A model generated the notes under the pieces. The model had not been told where the DNA came from. It made no database searches and saw only the letters and a program-made list of their open reading frames with translations. A program made the translations under genes and the position numbers. A DNA stretch of 64,000 nt from Dyadobacter fanqingshengii (lineage in GTDB: Bacteria > Bacteroidota > Bacteroidia > Cytophagales > Spirosomataceae). The stretch lies in assembly GCF_023822005.2 (NCBI RefSeq), contig NZ_CP098806.1, positions 6,074,501-6,138,500 of the forward strand. The letters run 5' to 3'. Numbering within the stretch: the first letter of the stretch is position 1; each line of letters opens with the position of its first letter. This document shows, piece by piece, positions 42,877 to 51,918 of the stretch.

Positions 42877-44589
42877 CTAGAAAAAGCGAATGGTATGCTT
42901 GAAAGGCGTAAAACCGGTCAGGAACACAGTGGGAGCCTCAACTGGCGGCAACGCGCCGCGCAATGCAATGTTTTTATGCAATCCTATGCCGGGGCCGAAG
43001 GAAATAGTATCACCATTGAAGGTATAACTTCCGGTCCCATCTTTCAGCATCCACGAATCTTTGGCATTTTCAATCTGGATAAGCCCGGAGAATGTGCCGC
43101 CCGGCCTGAAAATCAGTTCAACGGCCAGTGGAACGCGTTCGGTGCCTGTGGTTTGTATTTCAATTTGCATGCCGTTTTCTGTTTCGCTGATCAGTACTTT
43201 GGTTTCCAGATTCTGCACTTCGCTAACGGGTCGGAAAAGTCGGGGCATTTTTTCCCAGTCCCCGTCTTTTGCAATAAAATCTTTGGGGTAAGGCTGAAAG
43301 TAAGGCCCGTCCAATGTCTGGATCAGCTCCCAGCTTTTTCCCTTTTCGTCCAGCTTTTCCGACTGAAACTGGCCTTTGCCAAAAAAGGAAGAAGCGAGCC
43401 GCACACCTTGCAAAACCGCATTGCCTTTCATAAATGTGAACCAGGCAGGATTATTGGCGATTAATGTGCTGTCCCAATTTCCCCGCCGGATCCTGACGAG
43501 GCCGGAGTTTGGAAATGTTTTGACATAGTTGACCGGCAATGGCTTAGGAGCAGGCAATTCTTTCCATAATGTCTGATCCGCGAGATAGTAATCCAGAAAA
43601 CCGCCGATTTTTAACCCGGCTGTTTTTTCAATCATTTGACACATAGCGGCATACGCGCCGTTTTGGTCTTTTAATGCCAGATAACGGTAAGGATAATAAT
43701 AGTTTTCCAATGTGCCGATCAGCGCCTTGTCCTGCCGCCCCGACGCATCCGTAACGATCTCACCATTCGGATGGACATAGAACATGGTCATATCCAGGTT
43801 CTTGCGGACACTGTCCAGCAGTTCGGGTTTGTTGAAACCATTGGCAACTGTGATCAGCAGCCGGTCGGTCAGGGATGAGTAAATAAATGTGCTTTTCTCG
43901 TTGTATTGCCCATCCTGATCCAAGTCAATGTGCTCGCCCAGCCATTGTTCCGCCCGTGCAACGTATTTGGGGTCGGGCCACAGCGTGTTGAGCTTCGCAA
44001 GCGCCGCACACACGACCCACCGGTGATTGGGCGTATGTATCCCGCCCACAGACAGCGCGTTTCCGCCGCGGATCAGGAATGTTTTCAGGTTCGAGAGCAT
44101 TTTTTCGGAGCCCTTCGTTCCCGATTTCTGGATCAGCGTATATGCAGTAACGAGCCGCTTCACGAGGAAACCCGTGTCTGGTGTTGAATGAAAGTTGGTG
44201 GAAAGCAAATCAATGGTCCCATCCTCATGCTGCGTTTTGACCAGATAAAGGGCAGCAAGGTCCATATCGGCCAGCAATTCCTCCGACTGAAAAAAACGGG
44301 AAACAGGCGACGAAAGCGCATTGGCTCCTGCCTGTATCAGTGCAGAAGTGGTGTGCGGATTAACCACATCAAAACCATCCATAAGTCCTCCAAATGCAGG
44401 ATTTGCGGTATCTTTAATCTGGAATTTTCTTATGGATTCAACGCCGGTATCGTTTTGCCTCACCAACGCCTCCAACCATTCGGGCATCTTTTGAATCTTC
44501 CTGTTTACAGGACTAAATGCAATAGCGGAAGCAATCGGCAATGCACAAATGGCAGCGGTTGTTCCTTTTACAAATTTTCTTCTGTTCAT
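42877..44589 (-). CDS. Exported (alpha/alpha) toroid plus beta-sandwich protein, possible polysaccharide lyase-like
   Basis: 570 residues with a twin-arginine-like signal (MNRRKFVKGTTAAICALPIA). The first 300 residues are helical with conserved aromatic and polar patches (TNFHSTPDTGFLVKRLVTAY, GGIHTPNHRWVVCAALAKLN), as in the toroid of heparinase/alginate lyase-like proteins. The last 230 residues are beta-rich (SGLVRIRRGNWDSTLIANNP, VPLAVELIFRPGGTFSGLIQ). The two-part layout suggests a lyase, but I cannot name a family or identify the catalytic set with certainty. Confidence 0.6.
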   Translation of the reverse strand: MNRRKFVKGTTAAICALPIASAIAFSPVNRKIQKMPEWLEALVRQNDTGVESIRKFQIKDTANPAFGGLMDGFDVVNPHTTSALIQAGANALSSPVSRFFQSEELLADMDLAALYLVKTQHEDGTIDLLSTNFHSTPDTGFLVKRLVTAYTLIQKSGTKGSEKMLSNLKTFLIRGGNALSVGGIHTPNHRWVVCAALAKLNTLWPDPKYVARAEQWLGEHIDLDQDGQYNEKSTFIYSSLTDRLLITVANGFNKPELLDSVRKNLDMTMFYVHPNGEIVTDASGRQDKALIGTLENYYYPYRYLALKDQNGAYAAMCQMIEKTAGLKIGGFLDYYLADQTLWKELPAPKPLPVNYVKTFPNSGLVRIRRGNWDSTLIANNPAWFTFMKGNAVLQGVRLASSFFGKGQFQSEKLDEKGKSWELIQTLDGPYFQPYPKDFIAKDGDWEKMPRLFRPVSEVQNLETKVLISETENGMQIEIQTTGTERVPLAVELIFRPGGTFSGLIQIENAKDSWMLKDGTGSYTFNGDTISFGPGIGLHKNIALRGALPPVEAPTVFLTGFTPFKHTIRFF

Positions 44590-44879
44590 GCAACCAGTTC
44601 GTTATTAATGCATGCAAAAGGATTGAAAACCGAGCGGTTACTTGCTTGTAGAACTTGTATTACAATTTTTCAATTTATTTATAAATTTGGGCTTTGGAAT
44701 TGATTAAAATTTCCGGCAAATTTGATCCCGCTTTCATAAACAGTAGAATGTTGCTTCAACCGCTTGCTAACTGCATTTTTAAAAGCACCGAATTTTCGGG
44801 AGCTTTCATATACAATTGCAGGAGCTGGTCTCGTGCAATCCGTTTGCAAATCGTAACTCACTATCAGTCTGGCTATTAA

Positions 44880-46337
44880 ATGAAAACAACTCTACTTCGC
44901 AATTTAAGTCTGGGTTACCTTCTTTTGCCAAATCTCATTTTCTCGCTGGGTTGGTTCCGGTTACCCTTATCCTTACTGCTGGCTCTGGGCATTGTAGGCA
45001 TCTTTGTTTATAACTATCGCCTCGAAAAAAATAGCCTGGCTGAAATCAGCAACAAGCAGCTTATCCAGATTTCACTGATTTCTCTGGTCATCATTGCGTT
45101 TTCCGGAATTGGCGGGTTTTGTTTTCAGGCATTTGACTATTGGGCGCATAATTCTAAATATTATACCCTTTTCAATCATGACTGGCCGGTGCTGTTTAAG
45201 GCGAATGGTCGATATGCCTGTCATTACTTCGGGTTTTTCCTCGTCCCTGCACTGATTTCGAAGATGCTGGGCGAATTATCGGGGATAGCGCTTTATTTAT
45301 GGGCTTCGGTTGGATTGTTTCTGGGCTTTTGCTGGATATTCATTTTTACCGGAAAGAGCTATTTATCCCTTGTCCTTTTCCTGTCTTTGGGAGGCATAGG
45401 ACATCTGGTCAAAGTGGTTACGCTGAGGCTGATCGGATTGAATTACCACGTGCCGCCGTTTTTTACCGAAATCTGGCCGGTGCTTTATCAGGCGCAATGG
45501 GCACCCAACCAGCTGATCCCGATTATCATTGTTTCCTCGATTCTATTTCATGATTATGTGTATCTGAAAAAGCCGGAGCGAAGCTTCCTGGCGGTAATTG
45601 CGATTTTTATCTGGGGCATTTTTCCGTCGATCGTCTTCGTGATCATCTTCTCAATGTTAATTCTGCTCCGTTACCGCAATGATATCCGGGCATTTTTCCA
45701 GCGCCAGGTGATGATCGATATCCTGATTCCGGGCCTCATCTTTGTTCCGACATTCTTTTATTTCCTATCGGGCAAAGGTTCGGTGATCGCAGGTTTTATC
45801 TGGCAGTTTAATCCCTTAAATGAAATTGCTTTTCACTATTTCTTCGGCGTTGTAATCGACCTGGGGGTTTTAATTGGCATTGTATTCATTCTGAATTTGC
45901 ATAAAAACATCAATCGCGACATTATAATGGCATTGTTCATGCTACTTATCCTGATCTCGCTGGTAAGGATGGGCAAGTGGAACGACTGGTTCCTGAGAGG
46001 AAATACGCCTGTTTTGACATTACTTTCTCTTTTTATCCTGCAAGGTTTTTCTGTATGGATCAAAGAGCGTCCGAATTGGTACAAGCTCAAAGTCGCGTAT
46101 CCGCTGATGCTGTTCCTCCTCATGGGCCTGATCGTCCCGATATCACAAATCCGTCGCGCATTGCAGGAAAATGTGGTAACGTCCATGCTTTTCCCTGATA
46201 AGGTTACGTTTAAACCTTACCCTTATAACCAGTTTGAAGACTTTTATGAATTAGGCCTGAATATTTATTCGCAGCAGGAAGCCAACCAGTTTCTTGGCCA
46301 GAAAGGCTCTATTTATGAAGTTTATTTAGCCAGATAA
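44880..46337 (+). CDS. Polytopic membrane protein, possibly GT-C-type glycosyltransferase
   Basis: 485 residues with about 12 membrane spans. After the first spans a loop reads FDYWAHNSKYYTLFNHDWPV and then NGRYACHYFGFFLVPALISK, placed where GT-C enzymes carry their catalytic acidic residue. A late loop RMGKWNDWFLRGNTPVLTLL and a C-terminal soluble tail of about 50 residues follow. It is a lone plus-strand gene between divergent and convergent neighbours. The GT-C idea is based only on topology. Confidence 0.55.
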   Translation: MKTTLLRNLSLGYLLLPNLIFSLGWFRLPLSLLLALGIVGIFVYNYRLEKNSLAEISNKQLIQISLISLVIIAFSGIGGFCFQAFDYWAHNSKYYTLFNHDWPVLFKANGRYACHYFGFFLVPALISKMLGELSGIALYLWASVGLFLGFCWIFIFTGKSYLSLVLFLSLGGIGHLVKVVTLRLIGLNYHVPPFFTEIWPVLYQAQWAPNQLIPIIIVSSILFHDYVYLKKPERSFLAVIAIFIWGIFPSIVFVIIFSMLILLRYRNDIRAFFQRQVMIDILIPGLIFVPTFFYFLSGKGSVIAGFIWQFNPLNEIAFHYFFGVVIDLGVLIGIVFILNLHKNINRDIIMALFMLLILISLVRMGKWNDWFLRGNTPVLTLLSLFILQGFSVWIKERPNWYKLKVAYPLMLFLLMGLIVPISQIRRALQENVVTSMLFPDKVTFKPYPYNQFEDFYELGLNIYSQQEANQFLGQKGSIYEVYLAR

Positions 46338-46388
46338 CACCGACCTTCTGATATCTTCCAGCCCCCGGTCATTGAAACGAAGCGAGCA

Positions 46389-47993
46389 CTACGCTTTAAC
46401 CGTTTCGATAAACCTGGGGGCTTTTCTGTTTTTAGACGCTTGCTCATATGCGAACGCAATGCGAATTAAATCCGCTTCACCGAATGCTTTACCCAAAAAC
46501 GAAATGCCGATGGGAAGCTCATCCACAGCACCCATAGGAACCGTTACCGACGGAAAACCGGATATAGCAGCGGGCCCATAACCACCATACCCGGTCCAGA
46601 AATCACCATTAACGAGATCATTACACCAGGCAGGTCCGGTGGCGGGTCCGCAAAGTGCATCCAGCTTTTCGGACTCAAATAATGCGTTCAGGGCGTTTCG
46701 TACATTCAATATCTTCGTTAATGCATCTTTGTATTCCTTCGATTCCAGATCACCTTTTGCTTGCGAGATTTCAAATAATTCTTGCTGAAAATAAGGCATA
46801 GCCTTCGCCGCATTGGCTTTATTGAATGCGATAAGGGCTTCCAGAGACTTTACTTTGGCGTTTGATTTTGAAAGATATTTGTTCAAACCATCCTTGAACT
46901 CATATTGCAGCAAAATGGATTCGGCTCCGTCTGTCTTTTGTGTTTTCATATAATCCACTTCGACGATCACGGCGCCTTTTTGCTTCATTTGGTCTAATGC
47001 TTTTTTCAGTAAAGCATCCACATCTTCATGCTGTTTCAGGAAATCCTTTTCAATGCCTATGCGTTTGCCATTCAGGCCATTAGCGTCAAGCGATGCAGTG
47101 AAATCCGTGAAGTTTTCATAGGCGATAGCAGTTTTGGCCGGGTCGTCAGCGTCGGCCCCAACCATTGCGCTGAGTAACGCGGCAGCATCTGCAACTGTTC
47201 TTCCCAAAGGTCCCGCAGTGTCCTGGGTTGCGGATATCGGGATAATGCCTGACCGGCTCACCAAGCCAACGGTTGGCTTAATCCCGACAACGCCATTCAT
47301 CGCCGCCGGACACGCGATGGAGCCATTGGTTTCTGTACCCACGGCCACCGCGCAAAGGTTTGCTGCAACCGCCGCGCCGGATCCTGAGCTGGACCCGCAT
47401 GGGGAACGGTCTAGTATGTACGGATTCTTTGTCTGGCCGCCGCGGCTGCTCCATCCGCTTGCAGAACGGGTCGACCGAAAGTTAGCCCACTCGCTCAAAT
47501 TGGTTTTGCCAAGGATGACTGCACCCGCTTCACGCATTTTTTTCACCACAAATGCATCCAAAGAAGCGATGTTGCCTGCCAGCGCGATCGAGCCCGCTGT
47601 TGTCTGCATTTTATCTTTTGTATCAATGTTATCTTTGATCAGAACCGGAATGCCATGCATGGGTCCGCGAACTTTTCCATTTTTCCGTTCTGCATCCATC
47701 GCGTCCGCAATGGCAAGTGCATCGGGATTGATCTCGATCACAGCATTTATTTTGGGTCCGTTTTGATCCAATGAGGCAATTTGATCCAGGTAATGCTTTG
47801 TAATTGAGTGAGATGACAATGTGCCCTTAGTCATTTGCTCCTGCATCTGTGCAACTGTCATTTCAGCTAATGCGAATGCTGTCGGCGCTTTCTTTCCCTG
47901 ATCGGCCGGTTTGGATTTACATTGGAAGAATGGAAAAGCAGCAGCGGTAATTCCTGCGGCAGAAGCCAGGCGCACAAAGTTTCGTCTTTTCAT
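46389..47993 (-). CDS. Exported amidase (amidase signature family)
   Basis: 534 residues. The N-terminus MKRRNFVRLASAAGI ends in a lipobox-like FFQC (C25), so it is probably a lipoprotein. The Ser-cisSer-Lys triad is visible: K120 in PVLIKDNIDT, the Gly/Ser loop CGSSSGSGAAVAANL (200-214), and the nucleophile S225 in TETNGSIACPA. These enzymes hydrolyse amides; relatives include Asp/Glu-tRNA amidotransferase GatA, but this one is exported, so it more likely scavenges small amides or peptides. Confidence 0.88.
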   Translation of the reverse strand: MKRRNFVRLASAAGITAAAFPFFQCKSKPADQGKKAPTAFALAEMTVAQMQEQMTKGTLSSHSITKHYLDQIASLDQNGPKINAVIEINPDALAIADAMDAERKNGKVRGPMHGIPVLIKDNIDTKDKMQTTAGSIALAGNIASLDAFVVKKMREAGAVILGKTNLSEWANFRSTRSASGWSSRGGQTKNPYILDRSPCGSSSGSGAAVAANLCAVAVGTETNGSIACPAAMNGVVGIKPTVGLVSRSGIIPISATQDTAGPLGRTVADAAALLSAMVGADADDPAKTAIAYENFTDFTASLDANGLNGKRIGIEKDFLKQHEDVDALLKKALDQMKQKGAVIVEVDYMKTQKTDGAESILLQYEFKDGLNKYLSKSNAKVKSLEALIAFNKANAAKAMPYFQQELFEISQAKGDLESKEYKDALTKILNVRNALNALFESEKLDALCGPATGPAWCNDLVNGDFWTGYGGYGPAAISGFPSVTVPMGAVDELPIGISFLGKAFGEADLIRIAFAYEQASKNRKAPRFIETVKA

Positions 47994-48416
47994 AAAAGCA
48001 TTAGCATCAGTTGAAATGCAATATAAAAAGTCTGCATGCCGAAATGTTACCAGCGGGAATTTTTTTCCGTGAGCTGTTTCCAGATCCAGAACATCAGCCA
48101 GAAGGGTGAGATAATAATCGCGGTGATAACCGTTGTCACGGCGAGAATCAGGGCAAACAAAAATCTGAGAATTATGACAATAATCTTGGTCATCGGCTTT
48201 GAGTGTGTGTGAGTTGTAGAATAATTTATACTATACTTTCTTGCACCTAGAATATGTTTGACAGTTCGATATAGTAAGCTTATAGTGGCATAGTTAAAAG
48301 TAGCTAAATGCCTTTAAATGATTTAAATATATAATATAATTATCACATTTAATTTTGCTGGCATGGTTATTTCTTTAATTTTGTCATTGAAAAATATCAC
48401 ATAAACAGTAATTGTC
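47994..48416. other. Gap between the amidase gene and the 62-residue membrane protein gene
   Basis: 423 bases. The left part contains one tiny minus-strand gene (48047-48193). The right part is very AT-rich and carries two exact TAnnTTTG matches on the plus strand (TAATTTTG at 48350-48357 and 48376-48383), likely -7 elements for the small plus-strand gene. Confidence 0.55.
48047..48193 (-). CDS. 48-residue membrane peptide
   Basis: An ATG at 48193 opens 48 codons: a short basic start (MTKIIVIILRFLF), a long hydrophobic helix (ALILAVTTVITAIIISPFW) and a polar end (KQLTEKNSRW). This is a typical single-span small membrane protein with good composition, only 53 bases upstream of the amidase gene on the same strand, so the two may be co-transcribed. 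No family recognised. Confidence 0.5.
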   Translation of the reverse strand: MTKIIVIILRFLFALILAVTTVITAIIISPFWLMFWIWKQLTEKNSRW

Positions 48417-48605
48417 ATGGACTTCATATCAAACATTATATATTATACGGGCAAACTACTTTTCGCAACGATTTTGTTTGTTGCAATGATCATTTCCACC
48501 ATTGTGTCTCTTCCGTTTATAGGCGCTGGGATGATCAAGGACGCGATTGATTCGCATTCGCATCAGCATGCAGACCGGAATCACCTGGCGGATTATTTTG
48601 GATAA
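48417..48605 (+). CDS. 62-residue single-span membrane protein with His-rich tail
   Basis: The protein has one strong membrane helix (TGKLLFATILFVAMIISTIV, about 11-30, extended to ~40) and a hydrophilic tail with HSHQH and DRNHLADYFG. It is preceded by TAnnTTTG promoter-like elements and followed by a strong terminator 28 bases after the stop, so it is very likely a real, separately expressed gene. Function unknown; the histidines could bind metal, which is speculation. Confidence 0.7.
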   Translation: MDFISNIIYYTGKLLFATILFVAMIISTIVSLPFIGAGMIKDAIDSHSHQHADRNHLADYFG

Positions 48606-48632
48606 TACGATATTGACATACTTTATAATAGA

Positions 48633-48668
48633 AATGGGTGCAGAAATCAGATTCTGCACCCATTTTTT
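48633..48668 (+). terminator. Terminator after the 62-residue membrane protein
   Basis: AATGGGTGCAGAA (48633-48645) pairs with TTCTGCACCCATT (48652-48664) over a six-base loop, followed by a T-run: a strong intrinsic terminator. Confidence 0.9.
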
Positions 48669-48774
48669 ATTCATATACTACTTGAACCTGGCAACATTCG
48701 AAGGTCAAGAGAAGTTATTCTCTCAAATCAAATACTTTTGGGATTGATTCAATGTAGATAATGTGGTAAGCAAA

Positions 48775-49770
48775 ATGACCGGAATGTTTTCAGAAGGGAT
48801 TAATAAGTGCGTTTTAATACTGGGGTTGAGCATGTTGACCTCGCTGGCTCACGCGCAGGAAAGTCGATATAGTTTTGAAAAAGGGATGATGGGTTCTCCG
48901 TTTAAACTCGTTTTTTATGCCAAAAATGACTCCATAGCTAATATTGCAGCGCAAAGTGCATTCAAGAGAATTGAAAAACTGAATGAAATATTGAGCGATT
49001 ACCGGGATGGAAGTGAAATAAATTTGCTTTCGGCCCAATCGGGAAACGGCAAATGGATTCCCGTGAGTGACGATCTCTACAACATTCTGGCAATCAGTCA
49101 GGATATCAGCAAAAAGACGGATGGCGCTTTCGATGCAACATTAGGCCCCGTGGTGCAAATGTGGCGCCACGCGACGAGAAAAGGGATCTTTCCCAAAGAA
49201 GCGGAGATTAAGGAAGCAATGTTGAAAACGGGTTATACGAAGATGAAGCTTGATCTGAAATCGAAAAGTGTTTTTCTTTCACAAAAAGGAATGAGGCTCG
49301 ACATTGGCGGTTTGGGTAAAGGATTTGCCGCGGAAGAAGCTGTAAACGTTTTGCAAACGTTTGGAATAAAGTCAATCATGATGGATGCGGGCGGTAAAAT
49401 TGTGCTGACCAATCCGCCTCCGGGAGCGAAAGGATGGAACATTACCATTTCAAACGGAAGTGATTCGCTGAAAACAATGCCTTTGTCGAACGTCGCACTG
49501 GCGACTTCCGGCCCCACTTATCGCTATATGGAATACAATGGGATCAGATATTCGCACATTGTGGATCCGAAATCGGGCATCGGGCTGTTATTTCATGTTA
49601 GAACGACTGTCATTTCACCGGACGGGACGGTCGCGGATGCGTTGGCAACTGCATTCAGCGTGGCCGGAATTGAGAAAAGTAAAAAGATCATTACATTGTT
49701 TCCCGAGAGCAAAGTTTGGCTGGTGGAAAAGAAAGATGAACGTGTAGCCGACTGGAATACATTGGAATAG
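48775..49770 (+). CDS. apbE: FAD:protein FMN transferase (ApbE)
   Basis: 331 residues from the ATG at 48775 (another at 48784 is equally good; a GTG at 48763 is less so). The signal peptide is cleaved near AHAQ. Motifs are KLVFYAKND, RIEKLNEILSDYRDGSEINL, RLDIGGLGKGFAAEEAVNVL (FAD binding), SIMMDAGGKIVL, and YSHIVDPKSGIG with the metal-binding region around VADALATAFSVAG. It attaches FMN to Thr residues of exported or membrane flavoproteins such as NqrB/C. No target gene is adjacent. Confidence 0.93.
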   Translation: MTGMFSEGINKCVLILGLSMLTSLAHAQESRYSFEKGMMGSPFKLVFYAKNDSIANIAAQSAFKRIEKLNEILSDYRDGSEINLLSAQSGNGKWIPVSDDLYNILAISQDISKKTDGAFDATLGPVVQMWRHATRKGIFPKEAEIKEAMLKTGYTKMKLDLKSKSVFLSQKGMRLDIGGLGKGFAAEEAVNVLQTFGIKSIMMDAGGKIVLTNPPPGAKGWNITISNGSDSLKTMPLSNVALATSGPTYRYMEYNGIRYSHIVDPKSGIGLLFHVRTTVISPDGTVADALATAFSVAGIEKSKKIITLFPESKVWLVEKKDERVADWNTLE

Positions 49771-49824
49771 TTTTTTAGCCCTCACCCGAAAGCACAGGTA
49801 TACCGCTTTTCTCAGCTACCATTT

Positions 49825-51918
49825 ATGACAAAGACCATTTTTATCGCTTCCGCGGAGCCATATGCAGGGAAGTCCGTGATTGCATTGGGCCTCGTGAACA
49901 TGCTTTTGTCCAAGACAAAGAAGATCGGTTTTTTCAAACCTATCATTTCCCAGCAGGAACCGGGTCGCAAAGACAAGCACATTGAGGCCATTATCAATTA
50001 CTTTTCATTGCCTATTCCTTACGAAGATACATTTGCTTTCACCCGCCAGGAAGTTTTGCAGCATCCCGAATCGGAGAACTGGGGCGAAATGATCAACACC
50101 ATTATCAGCAAATTCAAAAAGCTGGAAGAGGCTTATGATTTCACCGTCATTGAGGGAAGCGACTTTTTGGGCGAAGGCATTGCTTTTGAATTCGAATCCA
50201 ATGCGGCCATTGCTAAAAATCTGGGTGCGCCGGTGCTGACGATCATTAATGGCGAAAATAAATCAACAGCACAGATCATTAATTCGTCGCTGAATGTGCT
50301 GCGGAATTTTGAGTCGCGCGAAGTTCAGGTGCTGGGCATTGTAGCGAACAGAGTGAAGGCTGAGCAGGTGGATGATGTGCGGGAGTTGCTGCGTATGCAG
50401 TTACCGGACGACATTATGCTTACCGTCATTCCCTGGGAAAAGGCGTTGCAAAGCCCGACTATGCGCGAGATAACCGACGCGCTGGATGCCAAAGTTTTAT
50501 TCGGAGAACACTTACTTTCGAGTCAGGTCGATAATTACGTGACGGGCGCCATGATGCTGCCCAACTTTTTGAAACATATTAAAGAGAATGTGCTGATCAT
50601 CACGCCGGGCGACCGGGGTGACATTGTGATTGGCGCATTGCAGGCCAACCTTTCCACCAATTATCCCAAAGTGGCAGGCATAGTCCTCACCGCCGGCACC
50701 ATTCCGGAAGAACCCGTAATCCGGCTTATTGAAGGTTTGCAGACCATTATTCCCATCATCTCGGTGCAACAGGGCACATTTGGAACGACTACGGCCATTG
50801 GCGCCATACATTCCCGGATCACCGCGGACAACACCAAGAAGATTGAGCTGGCCATTGACACGTTTGAAAAATATGTGGATATGAAAGTGCTGGATGATAA
50901 GATCATTACATTCCAGCCAGAAGGAATTACGCCGCATATGTTTCAATATCAGCTCGTTAAATGGGCTAAAAGCCAGAAAAAACACATTGTGCTTCCCGAA
51001 GGAAACGATGACCGGATTCTCCGTGCTGCGGCAAGGTTAATAAGTCAAAACGTCGTGGATTTAACCATTCTGGGCGATCCGACGGAAGTGGCTGCGGCTG
51101 TAAAAAGACTCGGCATTGATCTGGATCTGAATGTGGTAAGGATTGTGAATCCGGCTAATTCCGAAAATTATGAAGATTACGTGGAAACGCTTTATGAGCT
51201 GCGTAAGAACAAAAATGTGAATCTCGAAATGGCGCGTGACCTGATGACCGACGTTTCTTATTTCGGAACAATGATGGTTTACAAAGGTCATGCGGATGGA
51301 ATGGTGTCCGGTGCGGTGCATACCACGCAGCATACGATCCGGCCGGCTCTGCAGTTTATCAAAACCAAACCAGGCGTTTCCATCGTTTCCTCCATCTTCT
51401 TTATGTGCCTGCCCGACCGCGTCGCCATCTTCGGCGATTGCGCGGTTAACCCTAATCCAACCGCTTCGCAGCTGGCAGACATTGCTATTTCCTCCGCCGA
51501 AAGCAGCGCGAGATTCGGCATTGAGCCACGTATTGCCATGCTTTCCTATTCTTCGGGAACTTCGGGAGAAGGGGAGGATGTGGAACGTGTTCGGGAAGCG
51601 ACGGCCATTGTAAAAGAGCGCGCACCGCATTTGAAAGTGGAAGGGCCTATCCAGTATGATGCGGCCGTGGACCCCATTGTAGGAAACCAGAAATTATCGA
51701 ATTCCGAAGTTGCAGGAAAAGCCAGCGTGCTGATTTTCCCTGATTTAAATACAGGAAATAACACATATAAGGCCGTTCAGCGCGAAACAGGAGCATTGGC
51801 GATCGGTCCAATGTTGCAGGGATTAAACAAACCCATCAACGACCTCAGCCGCGGCTGCACCGTCGACGATATTTTTAACACCGTGGTAATCACCGCCATT
51901 CAATGTCAGCAGGAATGA
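49825..51918 (+). CDS. pta: Phosphate acetyltransferase (long form)
   Basis: 697 residues. The N-terminal P-loop domain (about 1-220) begins with IFIASAEPYAGKSVIALGLV; a DRTGG domain follows (about 225-340); and the C-terminal catalytic domain (about 370-697) has HIVLPEGNDDRILRAAARLI, DGMVSGAVHTTQHTIRPALQ, YSSGTSGEGEDVERVREAT and VLIFPDLNTGNNTYKAVQRE. It interconverts acetyl-CoA and acetyl phosphate. The acetate kinase gene overlaps its stop (ATGA), so the two form a translationally coupled operon. Confidence 0.97.
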   Translation: MTKTIFIASAEPYAGKSVIALGLVNMLLSKTKKIGFFKPIISQQEPGRKDKHIEAIINYFSLPIPYEDTFAFTRQEVLQHPESENWGEMINTIISKFKKLEEAYDFTVIEGSDFLGEGIAFEFESNAAIAKNLGAPVLTIINGENKSTAQIINSSLNVLRNFESREVQVLGIVANRVKAEQVDDVRELLRMQLPDDIMLTVIPWEKALQSPTMREITDALDAKVLFGEHLLSSQVDNYVTGAMMLPNFLKHIKENVLIITPGDRGDIVIGALQANLSTNYPKVAGIVLTAGTIPEEPVIRLIEGLQTIIPIISVQQGTFGTTTAIGAIHSRITADNTKKIELAIDTFEKYVDMKVLDDKIITFQPEGITPHMFQYQLVKWAKSQKKHIVLPEGNDDRILRAAARLISQNVVDLTILGDPTEVAAAVKRLGIDLDLNVVRIVNPANSENYEDYVETLYELRKNKNVNLEMARDLMTDVSYFGTMMVYKGHADGMVSGAVHTTQHTIRPALQFIKTKPGVSIVSSIFFMCLPDRVAIFGDCAVNPNPTASQLADIAISSAESSARFGIEPRIAMLSYSSGTSGEGEDVERVREATAIVKERAPHLKVEGPIQYDAAVDPIVGNQKLSNSEVAGKASVLIFPDLNTGNNTYKAVQRETGALAIGPMLQGLNKPINDLSRGCTVDDIFNTVVITAIQCQQE

